A stretch of 50,543 bases of DNA from Bordetella genomosp. 4 (GCF_002261185.1 NZ_NEVQ01000002.1:1-50543), one strand, 5' to 3'. Positions 40,956 to 50,404 are shown, counted from the stretch's first letter. Notes: a model not told the origin generated them from the sequence alone. Numbers and translations: made by a program.

Positions 40956-41498
40956 ATGTCCCGCTGTTCTCGACTGGGCATTTTTGCCGCACTGCTGGCC
41001 ACGCTGGGCTTGAGCGCTTGCGCCCCTATGCCGTCTGGCGGCAGCTCTTCGCTTCCCTCGCTGAGCGGATTGCTGCAAGGCGATTTTTCCCTGTCCCCGA
41101 GCGTGAACATCGCACGCAACATGAAAGGCCGCTCCATCGATGACGCCATTGCAGCCTTGGGTGAGCCTTCCAAACAGCGCCCGGTCGGCAATACCATGGA
41201 ATTGGAGTGGTCGGATTACCAGGCCCAGCCCTATCAAGCATGGGTCTCTGACGGCAGCAGCCAGCAAGTCGTCGGCATGATCCCGGGGTCCAGGGGCGGA
41301 GCCGCGACACCTGTTTTCCAACAGACCAACTACGGCCACTACGAAAACCGCACCTCGGTCTACGAATGCACAGTGCTGCTGCGCATGCAAGATAGCGTTA
41401 TCGTCGACACCAGCGTACAGGGCAATGTATGCCCGGAGTTCATCTCTGCACTGCGCAAATGGGCCGGCGAGAAAGAGGCTCGCAACTATATGGACTGA
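40956..41498 (+). CDS. lipoprotein of unknown function
   Basis: 180 residues. A type II signal peptide ends in the lipobox LSAC (Cys22), so the mature protein is lipid-anchored, with Ala at +2 favouring the outer membrane. A Ser/Gly-rich linker (PSGGSSSLPSLSG) leads to a small domain with DDAIAALGEPSKQRP, a SmpA/BamE-like pattern, and later a YECTVLLRM segment with two Cys (ECTV, NVCPEF). The frame is open to 40845, but only the ATG at 40956 gives a lipoprotein signal. Function unknown. Confidence 0.78.
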   Translation: MSRCSRLGIFAALLATLGLSACAPMPSGGSSSLPSLSGLLQGDFSLSPSVNIARNMKGRSIDDAIAALGEPSKQRPVGNTMELEWSDYQAQPYQAWVSDGSSQQVVGMIPGSRGGAATPVFQQTNYGHYENRTSVYECTVLLRMQDSVIVDTSVQGNVCPEFISALRKWAGEKEARNYMD

Positions 41499-41619
41499 TC
41501 GCCCTGGTGGCATGATCGGCGTTTAGAATCCAGCAACCCCGTCTACGCAGAATCAAAAAGAACCCACCGCGCACACGATCCCTGTTCGCTCCTCTCACCT
41601 TTGCATTGAGAAAAAAAGC

Positions 41620-42135
41620 ATGCAGCGTTTTGTTTTCCTTACCCTGGCCCTGACCTTGAGTGCAGCCTCTACCGTCCTGGCAGCGGTCGGCGCAGCACCG
41701 GCAGATGACTCTGCGCCGGCAGCCACGACTGCTGCGGCCAGCACCACCGCCCTCGCTCCGGTACAAAAAACCGAGATTCGCGACCAGACGGCGTATGAGC
41801 GTTTGATGCACAACAGCGGCGTCACTCTGCAATGGCTCTGGTCCGACGACCGCGGCCATCTGGTGGCGACAGATAAAAATGATGTCGTCAGCATCGCGGG
41901 CACACAGGAAAACGCCGAAGGCTCGCTCGCGATCAAGGGCGATATCGTCTCGATCGACAAAGACCGCTTTGTCTTTCGCGGCACGATATTGATCGTCGAC
42001 GCTCCGGACCAAGGACGCCGTTGCGAGCGCACCGGAGACTTCGAGTTCAAAGCCACTGGCAAACGCCGCTACTGGCGTCTGCAACAAATGCAGACCTGCG
42101 ACCACCTGACCGATTACGTCGATATCTATTATTGA
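41620..42135 (+). CDS. small exported protein of unknown function
   Basis: 171 residues with a signal peptide (MQRFVFLTLALTLSAASTVL, cleavage near AAVGA) and an Ala/Pro/Thr-rich linker to about residue 45. A compact C-terminal domain follows (LMHNSGVTLQWLWSDDRGHL, then FRGTILIVDAPDQGRRCERT) with two Cys that could pair. I do not recognise a family. It comes 121 bases after the lipoprotein gene in the same direction, and both are envelope proteins. GAGAAAAAAAGC precedes the ATG. Confidence 0.7.
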   Translation: MQRFVFLTLALTLSAASTVLAAVGAAPADDSAPAATTAAASTTALAPVQKTEIRDQTAYERLMHNSGVTLQWLWSDDRGHLVATDKNDVVSIAGTQENAEGSLAIKGDIVSIDKDRFVFRGTILIVDAPDQGRRCERTGDFEFKATGKRRYWRLQQMQTCDHLTDYVDIYY

Positions 42136-42169
42136 AATACCAATGCGGCGGCGCGAGCGTGGACAAGGT

Positions 42170-43660
42170 CTACAGATTCCCTTGCCGCGTCAATGACGCA
42201 ATCACTGCGGCCAGGATACGCACGCCTTCTGCAATGGCATTCAAATCCAAACTCGCATAGCCCATGATCAATCCCGCCGGGCGGGAAACTTTCGAGGACA
42301 CGCGCGTAGCATATAAGGTAGACACCGGATACACGCCCAAACCCTTGCTACGCGCCGCAGCCACCAAAGCGCCCTCATCCTGACAGCGCAACGACGGCAG
42401 CCATAACACCACGTGCAGCCCTGCCGCCGTTCCCATTACCTGTACACCGGGCGGCAGGTATTTCGCTACGGCGTCCAGCAGTGCCAGCCTTCGGCGTTCG
42501 TTTTCCCGGCGCATACGACGTACGTGACGCTCGTATGCGCCGCTCTCTATCAGCGCCGCCAGCACGCGTTGTTCCAATACCGGGGCATGACGATCGGCCA
42601 ATTGCTTGGCTTGGCGAAAAACGTGCACCAACTCGGCGGGCAATACCAGATAGCCTAGGCGCAACTGTGGCGACAATGCCTTGGAAAAGGTACCGACGTA
42701 TATCACACGGCCATCAGGGTCCATGGCGTGCAACGCATCAATGGGACGTTGACCGTAGCGAAACTCACCGTCATAGTCGTCTTCGATCACCCAGGCTTGA
42801 TGTTGTCGCGCCCATTGCAATAGTTCCGCGCGCCGGCCGACAGGCAACACGCCTCCCAGCGGAAACTGATGCGAGGGCGTCACATACGCCAGCCGTGCTC
42901 GTTCGTCCGTAGGCAAGCGCGCCGTGTTCAGTCCGTGCTCATCCACCGGTATTGCCAGACGCTTGGCACCGGTTGCCTCAAAGCAGCGACGCGCCATCAA
43001 ATACCCCGGATCTTCAAACACGAACTTATCCCCGGGATTCAACAGCAACCGAGCACAGAGATCGATCGCCTGTTGCGATCCATGCACCGTCACAATCTGC
43101 TCGACATCACATATCAGCCCACGCGCACGCCTCAAGTACCCGTGCACCGCCTGCCTCAATGCCGCATCCCCCTCGGGCGCGATGTAAGACAGACTATCCT
43201 GCTGCCGAACCAATTCCGCTAAATAAGCACGTCGCCAGGCCAATGCAGGGAAATCTCGGGAGGCCAACGCCCCATATCGGAAATCAATCCTTGGCGCAGC
43301 CACGGGCCGCGGCAAGTCGATCTTGGCCACCCGGCGGCCAAAGTCGGACAAAGCCGCCCCAGGCGGCGCCGGCTGCCCGCGCCCCCGAGACGACGATGTC
43401 ACCGATGCCAATGGCACAGCGACCCTCGCGGCCCGGCCCACCGCCGTGACCAGAAATCCCTCAGCGGCGAGCTGTTCATACGCCGCGGTGACAGTCGTGC
43501 GCGATACGCCGTGCTCTATCGCCAGCGCGCGTGTAGACGGCAGCCGTGCTCCCGGCGCAAATGCGCCATCGACAATTTGAGCCCGCAACCATTCGCAGAG
43601 ACGCCGTCCCGCCCCTGTCGGCCCAGCTCTCGTACCAGGTGCAGCCTCAGACTGGCCCAT
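42170..43660 (-). CDS. MocR-type regulator (GntR helix-turn-helix + aminotransferase-like domain)
   Basis: 496 residues. An N-terminal GntR winged helix (PSTRALAIEHGVSRTTVTAA, about residues 40-75) is joined to a fold-type I PLP-dependent aminotransferase domain with Lys327 (GTFSKALSPQLRLGY) as the cofactor lysine and IEDDYDGEFRY for ring binding. PdxR, GabR and related MocR proteins sense PLP or amino compounds in this way. It is divergent from a paiB-like gene 89 bases away, a common pairing, and probably regulates it. Confidence 0.9.
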   Translation of the reverse strand: MGQSEAAPGTRAGPTGAGRRLCEWLRAQIVDGAFAPGARLPSTRALAIEHGVSRTTVTAAYEQLAAEGFLVTAVGRAARVAVPLASVTSSSRGRGQPAPPGAALSDFGRRVAKIDLPRPVAAPRIDFRYGALASRDFPALAWRRAYLAELVRQQDSLSYIAPEGDAALRQAVHGYLRRARGLICDVEQIVTVHGSQQAIDLCARLLLNPGDKFVFEDPGYLMARRCFEATGAKRLAIPVDEHGLNTARLPTDERARLAYVTPSHQFPLGGVLPVGRRAELLQWARQHQAWVIEDDYDGEFRYGQRPIDALHAMDPDGRVIYVGTFSKALSPQLRLGYLVLPAELVHVFRQAKQLADRHAPVLEQRVLAALIESGAYERHVRRMRRENERRRLALLDAVAKYLPPGVQVMGTAAGLHVVLWLPSLRCQDEGALVAAARSKGLGVYPVSTLYATRVSSKVSRPAGLIMGYASLDLNAIAEGVRILAAVIASLTRQGNL

Positions 43661-43749
43661 TTAAATTACCTGAAACTGGATCTTCTTATTGTGCCAGTTT
43701 TACGCAAAATAGAGGCATCGCCAACCCGCCGCATTATTTCCCGGACCCT

Positions 43750-44373
43750 ATGTATATTCCCGCTCACTTTGCCGAAAACGCCCCGGAAACCCTGCACCGT
43801 ATCATCCGCGAGCATCCGCTGGGCATCCTGATCACGCATGGAGACAACGGACTGGATGCCAATCACATTCCGTTCGAGCTCGACCCAGCGTCCGGCGCGA
43901 ACGGGCGGCTGTCCGCCCACGTCGCGCGCGCCAATCCGGTCTGGCAAAGCTGTGCGACCGGATCCGAAGTCCTGGTCGTCTTTCGAGGCACCGAGGGCTA
44001 CATCTCGCCGAACTGGTACCCAAGCAAGCACGAGGCGCACCGCCAAGTTCCCACCTGGAACTACGAGGTCGTACACGCTCATGGCATCCTCACCATTCAC
44101 GACGACGAACGCTTCGTGCGCCGCATTGTGGCGCGTCTGACCAAGACACACGAAGCGTCCGAACCCAAGCCATGGAAAATGGGCGACTCCGAGCCCGCAT
44201 TCATCGATGAAATGCTGCAACACATCGTAGGCATAGAAATCGAGATCACGTCGCTGGTCGGCAAGCGCAAACTCAGCCAAAACAAGGACATCCGCGATCG
44301 GCTGGGTGCCGTAGATGCCCTGCAGGCGCGCGGCGCGACTGAATTGTCGGCGTCCATGCGGGATCCTGATTAA
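43750..44373 (+). CDS. PaiB-like FMN-binding protein
   Basis: 207 residues of the FMN-binding negative transcriptional regulator (PaiB) family: MYIPAHFAE at the N-terminus, GYISPNWYPSKHE in the split-barrel flavin fold and the C-terminal KLSQNKDIRDR. Despite the family name it has no helix-turn-helix and is more likely an FMN-dependent oxidoreductase or stress-related protein. The frame is open to 43546 through the MocR promoter; the ATG at 43750 matches the family start. Likely controlled by the divergent MocR gene. Confidence 0.88.
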   Translation: MYIPAHFAENAPETLHRIIREHPLGILITHGDNGLDANHIPFELDPASGANGRLSAHVARANPVWQSCATGSEVLVVFRGTEGYISPNWYPSKHEAHRQVPTWNYEVVHAHGILTIHDDERFVRRIVARLTKTHEASEPKPWKMGDSEPAFIDEMLQHIVGIEIEITSLVGKRKLSQNKDIRDRLGAVDALQARGATELSASMRDPD

Positions 44374-44539
44374 ATCGCGGTGAAAAACACGACCAAACAA
44401 CGCTGGACACTACCCGATAAGTACCATTAAATACGGCAGCCTTCTTATCTTTTGTGGATGTCCTGCTTTGCCTTTGGCTTCCCTGACGTAGCGAAGCCAC
44501 GCTCCCCTGAAAAACGAAAGCCTCCCCGAGGAAAGCTTC

Positions 44540-46972
44540 ATGTTTCAAACAACAAAAAGCGTGCGTACCGCGGCCATCGTCGCGGCTTTATTCTCCGCTC
44601 CGTTGACAGCCAGCAGCGTCAGCGTCTTTGCGCAGCCCGCACCACAGCAAACCGCTGCGCCGCAATCCCAGAACGCAGCCCCCCAATGGCCCCGCACGCT
44701 CGAGTTCCATGGCACGCGCTACGAGGTCTACCAGCCGCAAATCGATACCTGGACAGGCAATCGCATCACAGGCCGCATGGCCATCGCAATGGGCCCGAGC
44801 AATGGCCAACCAACGTATGGGGTGGCGGATTTCAGTGCCGACGCCAATACCGATAAAGCCAACGACGAAGTCCACCTGACCCAACTGCAGATCACCCGCG
44901 TCCAAGTTCCCACCGAACCCGAAAAAGCACAGGCCATACGGGAGCAGTTCAGCTCGCGGCTGCCTGTCGAGTTGACGCTGCGCCTGAGCGAGCTGCAACT
45001 GAGCTACGCCGCCTCCCAGCAGCTATCGAGCTTGAAGGCCATGCCGGTCAAAAATACGCCGCCGCGCATCTACGTCGAAAACGCCCCTACCGTATTGGTG
45101 CTGGTCGACGGCGCCCCCGTTCTGAAACCCGTCGCGCACGCAGATGGCTGGCAGCGTGTCGTCAATAGCCGGGCCTTGATTCTGCGTGGTACGAATGGCG
45201 ACTATCACGTCAACGCAGTGGGATATTGGTACACCTCGCGCTCGTTGTCCGAGGGCTGGCGTAGCGAATCCCCCTCTCAAGGCCTGCTCACCGTCGCTGC
45301 AACGGCGGCACAGCAGGCCCCCGTCGATCCCATGCTGGCAAAAGGTGCGGCACGCCCTCCCGCCGCGCCTGCCTTGATCGTGTCTTCCGAACCTGCCGAA
45401 CTGGTCCTGATTCAGGGCCAGGCACAGATGCGGCCCGTGCAAGGTACCAATCTGCTGTCTGTCAACAACGCCGACCATGCCTTGTTCATGCAGCCGGCAG
45501 ACAACCGCTATTACCTGCTCGTATCGGGACGCTGGTTCAGCGCCTCTACGTTGAACGGCAGCTGGAGCTACGTCCCCGGCAACAAACTGAGCGCGGACTT
45601 TGCCCGCATCGACGTACATGACCCACAAGCGGGCGTACTCGCCTCAGTACCCGGCACGCCGCAAGCCAAAGAAGCCCTCATTGCCTCGACCATCCCTCAA
45701 ACCGCAACCGTATCGCGCACCAAGGCCACACTGCATGTGGACTACGTCGGCGGCACACCGAATTTCGACCGCGTCGCCGGCACGCAATTGCGTTATGCCG
45801 TCAACACGTCGGTGCCTGTGATTCAAGTCACGAGCAACGAGTATTACGCCTTGTCCCAGGCGGTGTGGTTCACTGCCAGCTCACCGCAAGGTCCCTGGCG
45901 CGTCGCGGCCTCCGTACCGGCGGCGGTCTACACCATTCCTCCTGAATCGCCTTTGCATTACGTCACGTACGTGCACATCTATGGCTCCACGCCAGATACG
46001 GTCGTAGTCGGCTATACCCCCGGTTACTTGGGCATGATCGCCGGCCCGGATGGCACCGTGGTCTACGGCACGGGCTACACCTATCCTCCTGTCATTGTGA
46101 ACAACAGCTGGGTGGGCTATCCGCCCACCTATGGCTATGACGCCGCGCTGGGCACTGCCGCGGGATTTGCCTTCGGCTTCGCCATGGCCGACATGTGGGG
46201 GCCCGAACCCTATTGGGGACCGTACGGCGGTTTCCCGTACTCGCGCGGCGTGGACATCAATACGGTCAACGTGTACGGCGGCTGGGGACACGGCACCGTC
46301 ACCCGCAGCGTGGGCTACAACGACTGGACCGGCAACGAATGGCGCACTGCGCATGTCGACGGCTATAACCCTGCCACAGGCAGCCACTTTGAGGGATCAC
46401 GCGGCGCCGATTACAACGCCTACACCGGCAATGCCGCCGCAGGGCAGCGTGACGCCTACCGGAACAATTCGACCGGCGTCTCGGGCGCCAGCCGCTCGGG
46501 TGTCGTCGAAAACGACGATGGCCAGTGGCGCGCCGGCCGGCAGAGCGTACGCAACAATGCCAATACCGGACGCACCATCGTCTCCAGCACCACGGCCAAC
46601 GGCCAAGCCGGCGATGGCACGGACAACGTGGACCGCCGAGGCATCGCGCATGACAGCCACACCGGCAACTCCGTCGCGTGGAACAACGGCCACATCTACG
46701 GCGACGCCAACGGCCATGTCTACCAGCATTCCGCCGACGGTGGCTGGCAGACACACACCTCGTCAGGCTGGCAGCCGATCCAGCGCAGCGATTTTTCATC
46801 CGGCAATGTGACGAACTATCTGAACGATCAGCGCCAAGCCCGCGATTGGAGCGATAACCGATTCAACGCCATGCGCGGCGATTCGGACTTTGCAGGACGC
46901 TTTGGTGGAGGAGACCGTTTTGGCGGGGGACGTTTCGGTGGATTCGGAGGTGGCCGAGGCTGGCGCCGCTAG
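44540..46972 (+). CDS. large exported protein with three internal repeats and Gly/Arg-rich tail
   Basis: 810 residues. Signal peptide (cleavage near VFAQPA, residue 33). A Trp/Tyr-containing first domain to about residue 165 is followed by three related repeats, about 172-250, 275-360 and 380-460. Each runs from a P-x-I/L-x-V-xx-x-P-x-E/T-L-V opening to a closing W-F/Y-x-A/S-x-S-L-x-G-W pattern. A GY/PP-rich low-complexity stretch, Asn/Gly/Thr-rich repeats and a GRFGGGDRFGGGRFGG tail complete it. Similar proteins are sometimes labelled carbohydrate-binding family V/XII. It is a secreted or surface protein; no catalytic motif is seen. GAGGAAAGC precedes the ATG. Confidence 0.75.
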   Translation: MFQTTKSVRTAAIVAALFSAPLTASSVSVFAQPAPQQTAAPQSQNAAPQWPRTLEFHGTRYEVYQPQIDTWTGNRITGRMAIAMGPSNGQPTYGVADFSADANTDKANDEVHLTQLQITRVQVPTEPEKAQAIREQFSSRLPVELTLRLSELQLSYAASQQLSSLKAMPVKNTPPRIYVENAPTVLVLVDGAPVLKPVAHADGWQRVVNSRALILRGTNGDYHVNAVGYWYTSRSLSEGWRSESPSQGLLTVAATAAQQAPVDPMLAKGAARPPAAPALIVSSEPAELVLIQGQAQMRPVQGTNLLSVNNADHALFMQPADNRYYLLVSGRWFSASTLNGSWSYVPGNKLSADFARIDVHDPQAGVLASVPGTPQAKEALIASTIPQTATVSRTKATLHVDYVGGTPNFDRVAGTQLRYAVNTSVPVIQVTSNEYYALSQAVWFTASSPQGPWRVAASVPAAVYTIPPESPLHYVTYVHIYGSTPDTVVVGYTPGYLGMIAGPDGTVVYGTGYTYPPVIVNNSWVGYPPTYGYDAALGTAAGFAFGFAMADMWGPEPYWGPYGGFPYSRGVDINTVNVYGGWGHGTVTRSVGYNDWTGNEWRTAHVDGYNPATGSHFEGSRGADYNAYTGNAAAGQRDAYRNNSTGVSGASRSGVVENDDGQWRAGRQSVRNNANTGRTIVSSTTANGQAGDGTDNVDRRGIAHDSHTGNSVAWNNGHIYGDANGHVYQHSADGGWQTHTSSGWQPIQRSDFSSGNVTNYLNDQRQARDWSDNRFNAMRGDSDFAGRFGGGDRFGGGRFGGFGGGRGWRR

Positions 46973-47003
46973 GCCCCCGGATATCGTACTGATGTTCGAT
47001 TCA

Positions 47004-47034
47004 GCGCGGGGATGGTGACAACATCGCCCCGTGC
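47004..47034. terminator. terminator-like hairpin
   Basis: GCGCGGGG (47004-47011) pairs with CCCCGTGC (47027-47034) with one G-U pair; inner ATG/CAT can extend it after a small bulge. It lies between the convergent large secreted protein gene and the IclR-fusion gene. Confidence 0.45.
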
Positions 47035-47064
47035 AATCGCCAGTGGTTTACCAACCTTTGGTTT

Positions 47065-48654
47065 TCACAAATCCAACAGCAGCAATCGCCCTGACAGGGG
47101 CGCACTGTTCAATGCATCAATAGACACGCGATGCCGCTCTGTCGTGATCGCCAATTGCGCCGTACCGTCTGAACGTTGAATCATTGCCAAATCGGTCGGG
47201 CATGGCACAGGCAGACCCACCACGCGATCCAGTTGACCATCTCGCGTCAAGCGGATCACCGACCATCCATCAGCCAGCGCAGTCCAGATCCCGCCTTGCG
47301 CATCGAATGCCAAGCCGCTGACCCGGCCTGACCCTCGCGGCAAACTCGTCAACCGGCGTACGGCATTCTCGCCAGGCCGCAGCATCACAATCGATCCAGA
47401 GCCCTGCAAGGCCGCATACAACGTTTTCTCGCTGGCATCCCATGCCAAGCTTTGTACAGGCTCGCCGATTCGCCAGCGCACGTCCAACGTACCATCGGCA
47501 CGCAATAATCCTATCGCCGACCCGGACTCCGGCAGACCGCACGCAACCCAAATAGCTTGCCCCTCGCCATTACACAGTGCCAGCACCGAGCCATTGATCC
47601 ATGACGTCAATGCCGCCACCCTTCCATCAGCATTGACCTGCTGCACCCCAGACTGATGTACGACGATGACACCCTCCGCATCACGGACCAACCCGATGAT
47701 GGGTGCCTCCACGCGGCAAATCTCCCTGTCCTCGCCGTTCTCGTATAAACGCAGTGATGGGGCAAGCACATCTGCCCACCATAGTTTCCGTCCACCATTC
47801 ATTGAAATCGGATGGGCCCCATGAAATGCCCATCTGCCAGGCACCGCAGTGACGGACTCCTCGGCACCCGCCTTCGTATCAGCCGCCTGCGTCTGTAATT
47901 GCGCCCCCACACGCCGCGCTGCCTCCGCCACCTCAGGGCCCAGCAGTTCCAGACGTTCGCGTGTCAAACGATACGCCGGCCCCGCAACACTGATTGCCCC
48001 CCGCACCTGACCTGCACTGTCAATAACCGGCGCGCCCACACAGCGCACGCCAAGCACGATTTCCTCATCATCGATGGCATATCCGCGCGTCCGGGTAATA
48101 CCCAATTCCGCATGCAGGCGGCGGCGATCGGTAATCGTCAACGGCGTCAACGCTTTGAGTACGGCATCCCGAACGAAACTCTCACGTTCCGCATCTGGCA
48201 TCGCAGACAAGATGGCTTTGCCCTGGCTCGTGCAATGTACAGGCTTGCGCTCGCCCAGCGCCGCGGCAGAGCGCTGGCTATGCGCCCCGTCGCAGCGTTC
48301 CAGCGAAATCACTTCCCGCCCATCCAACGCGGCCAGATAAGTAGTCTCTCCAGTCAAATCGCGCAACAGCCGCAACTCATACGCGGCAGCTGCCACCAGA
48401 TCCGGCATGGCATAAGCCTGACGCGCCATTTCGAAACAACGGAACCCCAGGCAATACACCTTGCGCAATGGGTCCCGACGCAATAGACCGCGCGCGACCA
48501 GCGTCGCCAGCAAGCGATACACCGTCGTACGCGGCAATGCCAGGCGTTCGGCCAACTCGCTTTGTCCCAATCCTTCCGGTGCCGTGCCTACAGCATCCAA
48601 CACATCCAGCGCTTTCTCGAGGGCGCCGGTGCCCTCGCCTGCAGAGGTGGCCAT
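47065..48654 (-). CDS. IclR-type regulator fused to SMP-30/gluconolactonase-like beta-propeller
   Basis: 529 residues, about twice the IclR length (about 260). Residues 1-60 are an IclR winged helix (LGQSELAERLALPRTTVYRL) and about 75-250 the IclR effector domain (KPVHCTSQGKAILS, ITRTRGYAIDDEE). From about 275 a propeller of the SGL/regucalcin type follows (LWWADVLAPSLRLYE, SLAWDASEKTLYAALQGSGS, GLAFDAQGGIWTAL). The fused propeller may bind a sugar-acid or lactone ligand as an added sensor. A TTG start at 48666 is possible, but the ATG at 48654 is preferred. It is divergent from the RraA-like operon, its likely target. Confidence 0.85.
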   Translation of the reverse strand: MATSAGEGTGALEKALDVLDAVGTAPEGLGQSELAERLALPRTTVYRLLATLVARGLLRRDPLRKVYCLGFRCFEMARQAYAMPDLVAAAAYELRLLRDLTGETTYLAALDGREVISLERCDGAHSQRSAAALGERKPVHCTSQGKAILSAMPDAERESFVRDAVLKALTPLTITDRRRLHAELGITRTRGYAIDDEEIVLGVRCVGAPVIDSAGQVRGAISVAGPAYRLTRERLELLGPEVAEAARRVGAQLQTQAADTKAGAEESVTAVPGRWAFHGAHPISMNGGRKLWWADVLAPSLRLYENGEDREICRVEAPIIGLVRDAEGVIVVHQSGVQQVNADGRVAALTSWINGSVLALCNGEGQAIWVACGLPESGSAIGLLRADGTLDVRWRIGEPVQSLAWDASEKTLYAALQGSGSIVMLRPGENAVRRLTSLPRGSGRVSGLAFDAQGGIWTALADGWSVIRLTRDGQLDRVVGLPVPCPTDLAMIQRSDGTAQLAITTERHRVSIDALNSAPLSGRLLLLDL

Positions 48655-48805
48655 GGTTTGTCTCAAATGGTGGTACTGGACCCGCCGTCACCGCCAGCGG
48701 GTATCGGTCAAGCCATTCTATTTCACCCTAAAGCTCACTAGGATGAACCCATGTGCATCCTCAACACCACGCACTCCTCCAATCCCATAATGTGAGACAG
48801 ATATC

Positions 48806-49609
48806 ATGAAAGACGTGCCAGCGCCCTTGACTAGCATCCCGCAACGCGCTCCCGCACCCTACGTGCCTGATTCGGTGCTCGACCGTCTGGCCAAAGCGAC
48901 CAGCGGTTCATTGACCACGCAGCTCTATATCAAAGGCATCCGGCAACCGGTATTGCATGGCCTGCGCCCTTTGAATAAAAAGATCAAACCCTTTGCGGGC
49001 CGCGCCTACACGATGCGTTTCATTCCTGCTCGAGAGGACGTGGACTTCTACGGCAATCTGACCACCTCTCCCAATGCCGACAATCTGCAATGGGTAGGCG
49101 TAGAACAAGTCGAGCCCGGCCATGTATTAGTCATAGACAGCAATCGGGATGGCCGTGCGGCATCGATGGGAAACATGCTGATCACCCGCATGATGATGCG
49201 CGGCGCGCGCGGGGTCGTCACTGACGGCACCTTTCGGGATGGCACCGAGCTGAGCAATATGGATTTCCCGATCTGGAGCACAGGCGTCACTGCCACAACA
49301 CGATTGAGCTATCACCATGTCGCGGACTTGCAAGTCCCTATCGGTTGCGCAGGCGTGGCTATCTACCCTGGCGACGTCATCCACGGCGATGGCGACAACA
49401 TCACAGTCATCCCCGCGCATATGGCCGAGGAAATGGCTGATCTCTGCGAAAAGCGTGATGACATCGAAGCGTATCTCGCGCTCAGAGTACAAGCTGGTGA
49501 ACCGCTATGGGGACTGTATCCACCCAGTGATGCCACACGCGAACAGTACAAGCAATGGATTGCCGCAGGCCGTCCGGCGATCGCGCCCGCCCAGCCTGCA
49601 CGTCCCTGA
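48806..49609 (+). CDS. RraA-like aldolase/lyase
   Basis: 267 residues. Despite the name 'regulator of ribonuclease activity A', most relatives of this length are metal-dependent 4-hydroxy-4-methyl-2-oxoglutarate/oxaloacetate-type aldolases or dehydratases. The active-site signature G-x20-R-D-x2-D/E reads from GNMLITRMMMRG to FRDGTEL, and a conserved GVAIYPGDVIHGDGDN loop follows. It is first in an operon with a SnoaL-like and a Dabb protein and is divergent from the IclR-propeller fusion, which suits a small aromatic or sugar-acid catabolic unit. The exact substrate is unknown. Confidence 0.87.
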   Translation: MKDVPAPLTSIPQRAPAPYVPDSVLDRLAKATSGSLTTQLYIKGIRQPVLHGLRPLNKKIKPFAGRAYTMRFIPAREDVDFYGNLTTSPNADNLQWVGVEQVEPGHVLVIDSNRDGRAASMGNMLITRMMMRGARGVVTDGTFRDGTELSNMDFPIWSTGVTATTRLSYHHVADLQVPIGCAGVAIYPGDVIHGDGDNITVIPAHMAEEMADLCEKRDDIEAYLALRVQAGEPLWGLYPPSDATREQYKQWIAAGRPAIAPAQPARP

Positions 49610-49626
49610 TCGCCGGAGGAATCATC

Positions 49627-50094
49627 ATGTCCGAATCATTCACCCCCGAATACTACGCTGCGCTCATTCGACGCTACTTCGACGCCTGCAATGCGGCAGA
49701 CTATGACGCACTCGTGGATTGCTTCACGCCAGACGCGGTGCACTATTTCCCAGCCGGGCTGCCGGAAATCCCTTGGCGCAGTGCTGACACGATCGCACGC
49801 AAATGGGTATGGTGTGTCGAGACGTTGGGTTCGCAATGGACCATCGAACGCATCATCGTCAGTCATGACACACCCGAGGCAATGATCGAGTGGACGCACT
49901 GGAAAAACAAGCAGGGTACGGCCTTGAGAGGCGCAGAGTGGTACGACTTCGATCCCGCAACCGGCAAGATCTCCGAGATCCGCGCCTACTATGCCTCGCC
50001 TGCCGATCCCCAAACCACCATTAACGAACTCGTGGATTTCGATTATTCGGGCCGGGGTTATCACCTGAAAAGTGCGACGAGGACAGGCGAATGA
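49627..50094 (+). CDS. SnoaL-like / NTF2-like family protein
   Basis: 155 residues of the NTF2-like cone fold: FTPEYYAALIRRYFDACNAA helix, then DALVDCFTPDAVHYFPAG, IEWTHWKNKQGTALRGAEWY and DPATGKISEIRAYYA. Relatives act as cyclases, isomerases, dehydratases or binding proteins on small hydrophobic ligands. GCCGGAGGAATC upstream gives a strong ribosome-binding site for the ATG at 49627, 17 bases after the RraA-like gene. It overlaps the Dabb gene by 4 bases. A role in the same pathway as the aldolase is likely from this coupling. Confidence 0.85.
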   Translation: MSESFTPEYYAALIRRYFDACNAADYDALVDCFTPDAVHYFPAGLPEIPWRSADTIARKWVWCVETLGSQWTIERIIVSHDTPEAMIEWTHWKNKQGTALRGAEWYDFDPATGKISEIRAYYASPADPQTTINELVDFDYSGRGYHLKSATRTGE

Positions 50095-50384
50095 TCCGTC
50101 ATATCGTACTCTTTCGCCGCCGTCCCGATGTCGCCCGGGACGTGCAACGCGAAGCAGAACTAGCGGCACGCATGACTGCCCTCGGCGCAGACATTCCCGC
50201 CATTCAGTTCTGGCGCGTCGCCGCCAACGAATTCGATCGCCCCATCAGTTGGGACTACGTGCTCGAATCGGAAGTCGCAGATGCTGAGGCTCTCGACGCC
50301 TATCTATTCCATCCGTTGCATCAGGCTTTGGTGGCGGACCTGAAACTCTATTTCGAATGGGCGGCTGTGGACTATACGGCGTAG
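50091..50384 (+). CDS. Dabb family (stress-responsive alpha/beta barrel) protein
   Basis: 97 residues: a dimeric ferredoxin-like alpha/beta barrel (Dabb) with the usual MIRHIVLFRRRPDV start and a HPLHQALVADLKLYFE end. Such proteins bind or isomerise small hydrophobic ligands and often follow aldolase or dehydratase genes. Its ATG overlaps the SnoaL-like stop (ATGA), so the two are translated together. Last gene before the repeat that ends the window. Confidence 0.85.
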   Translation: MIRHIVLFRRRPDVARDVQREAELAARMTALGADIPAIQFWRVAANEFDRPISWDYVLESEVADAEALDAYLFHPLHQALVADLKLYFEWAAVDYTA

Positions 50385-50404
50385 ATGCTCTCTGGCTAGG
50401 AATC

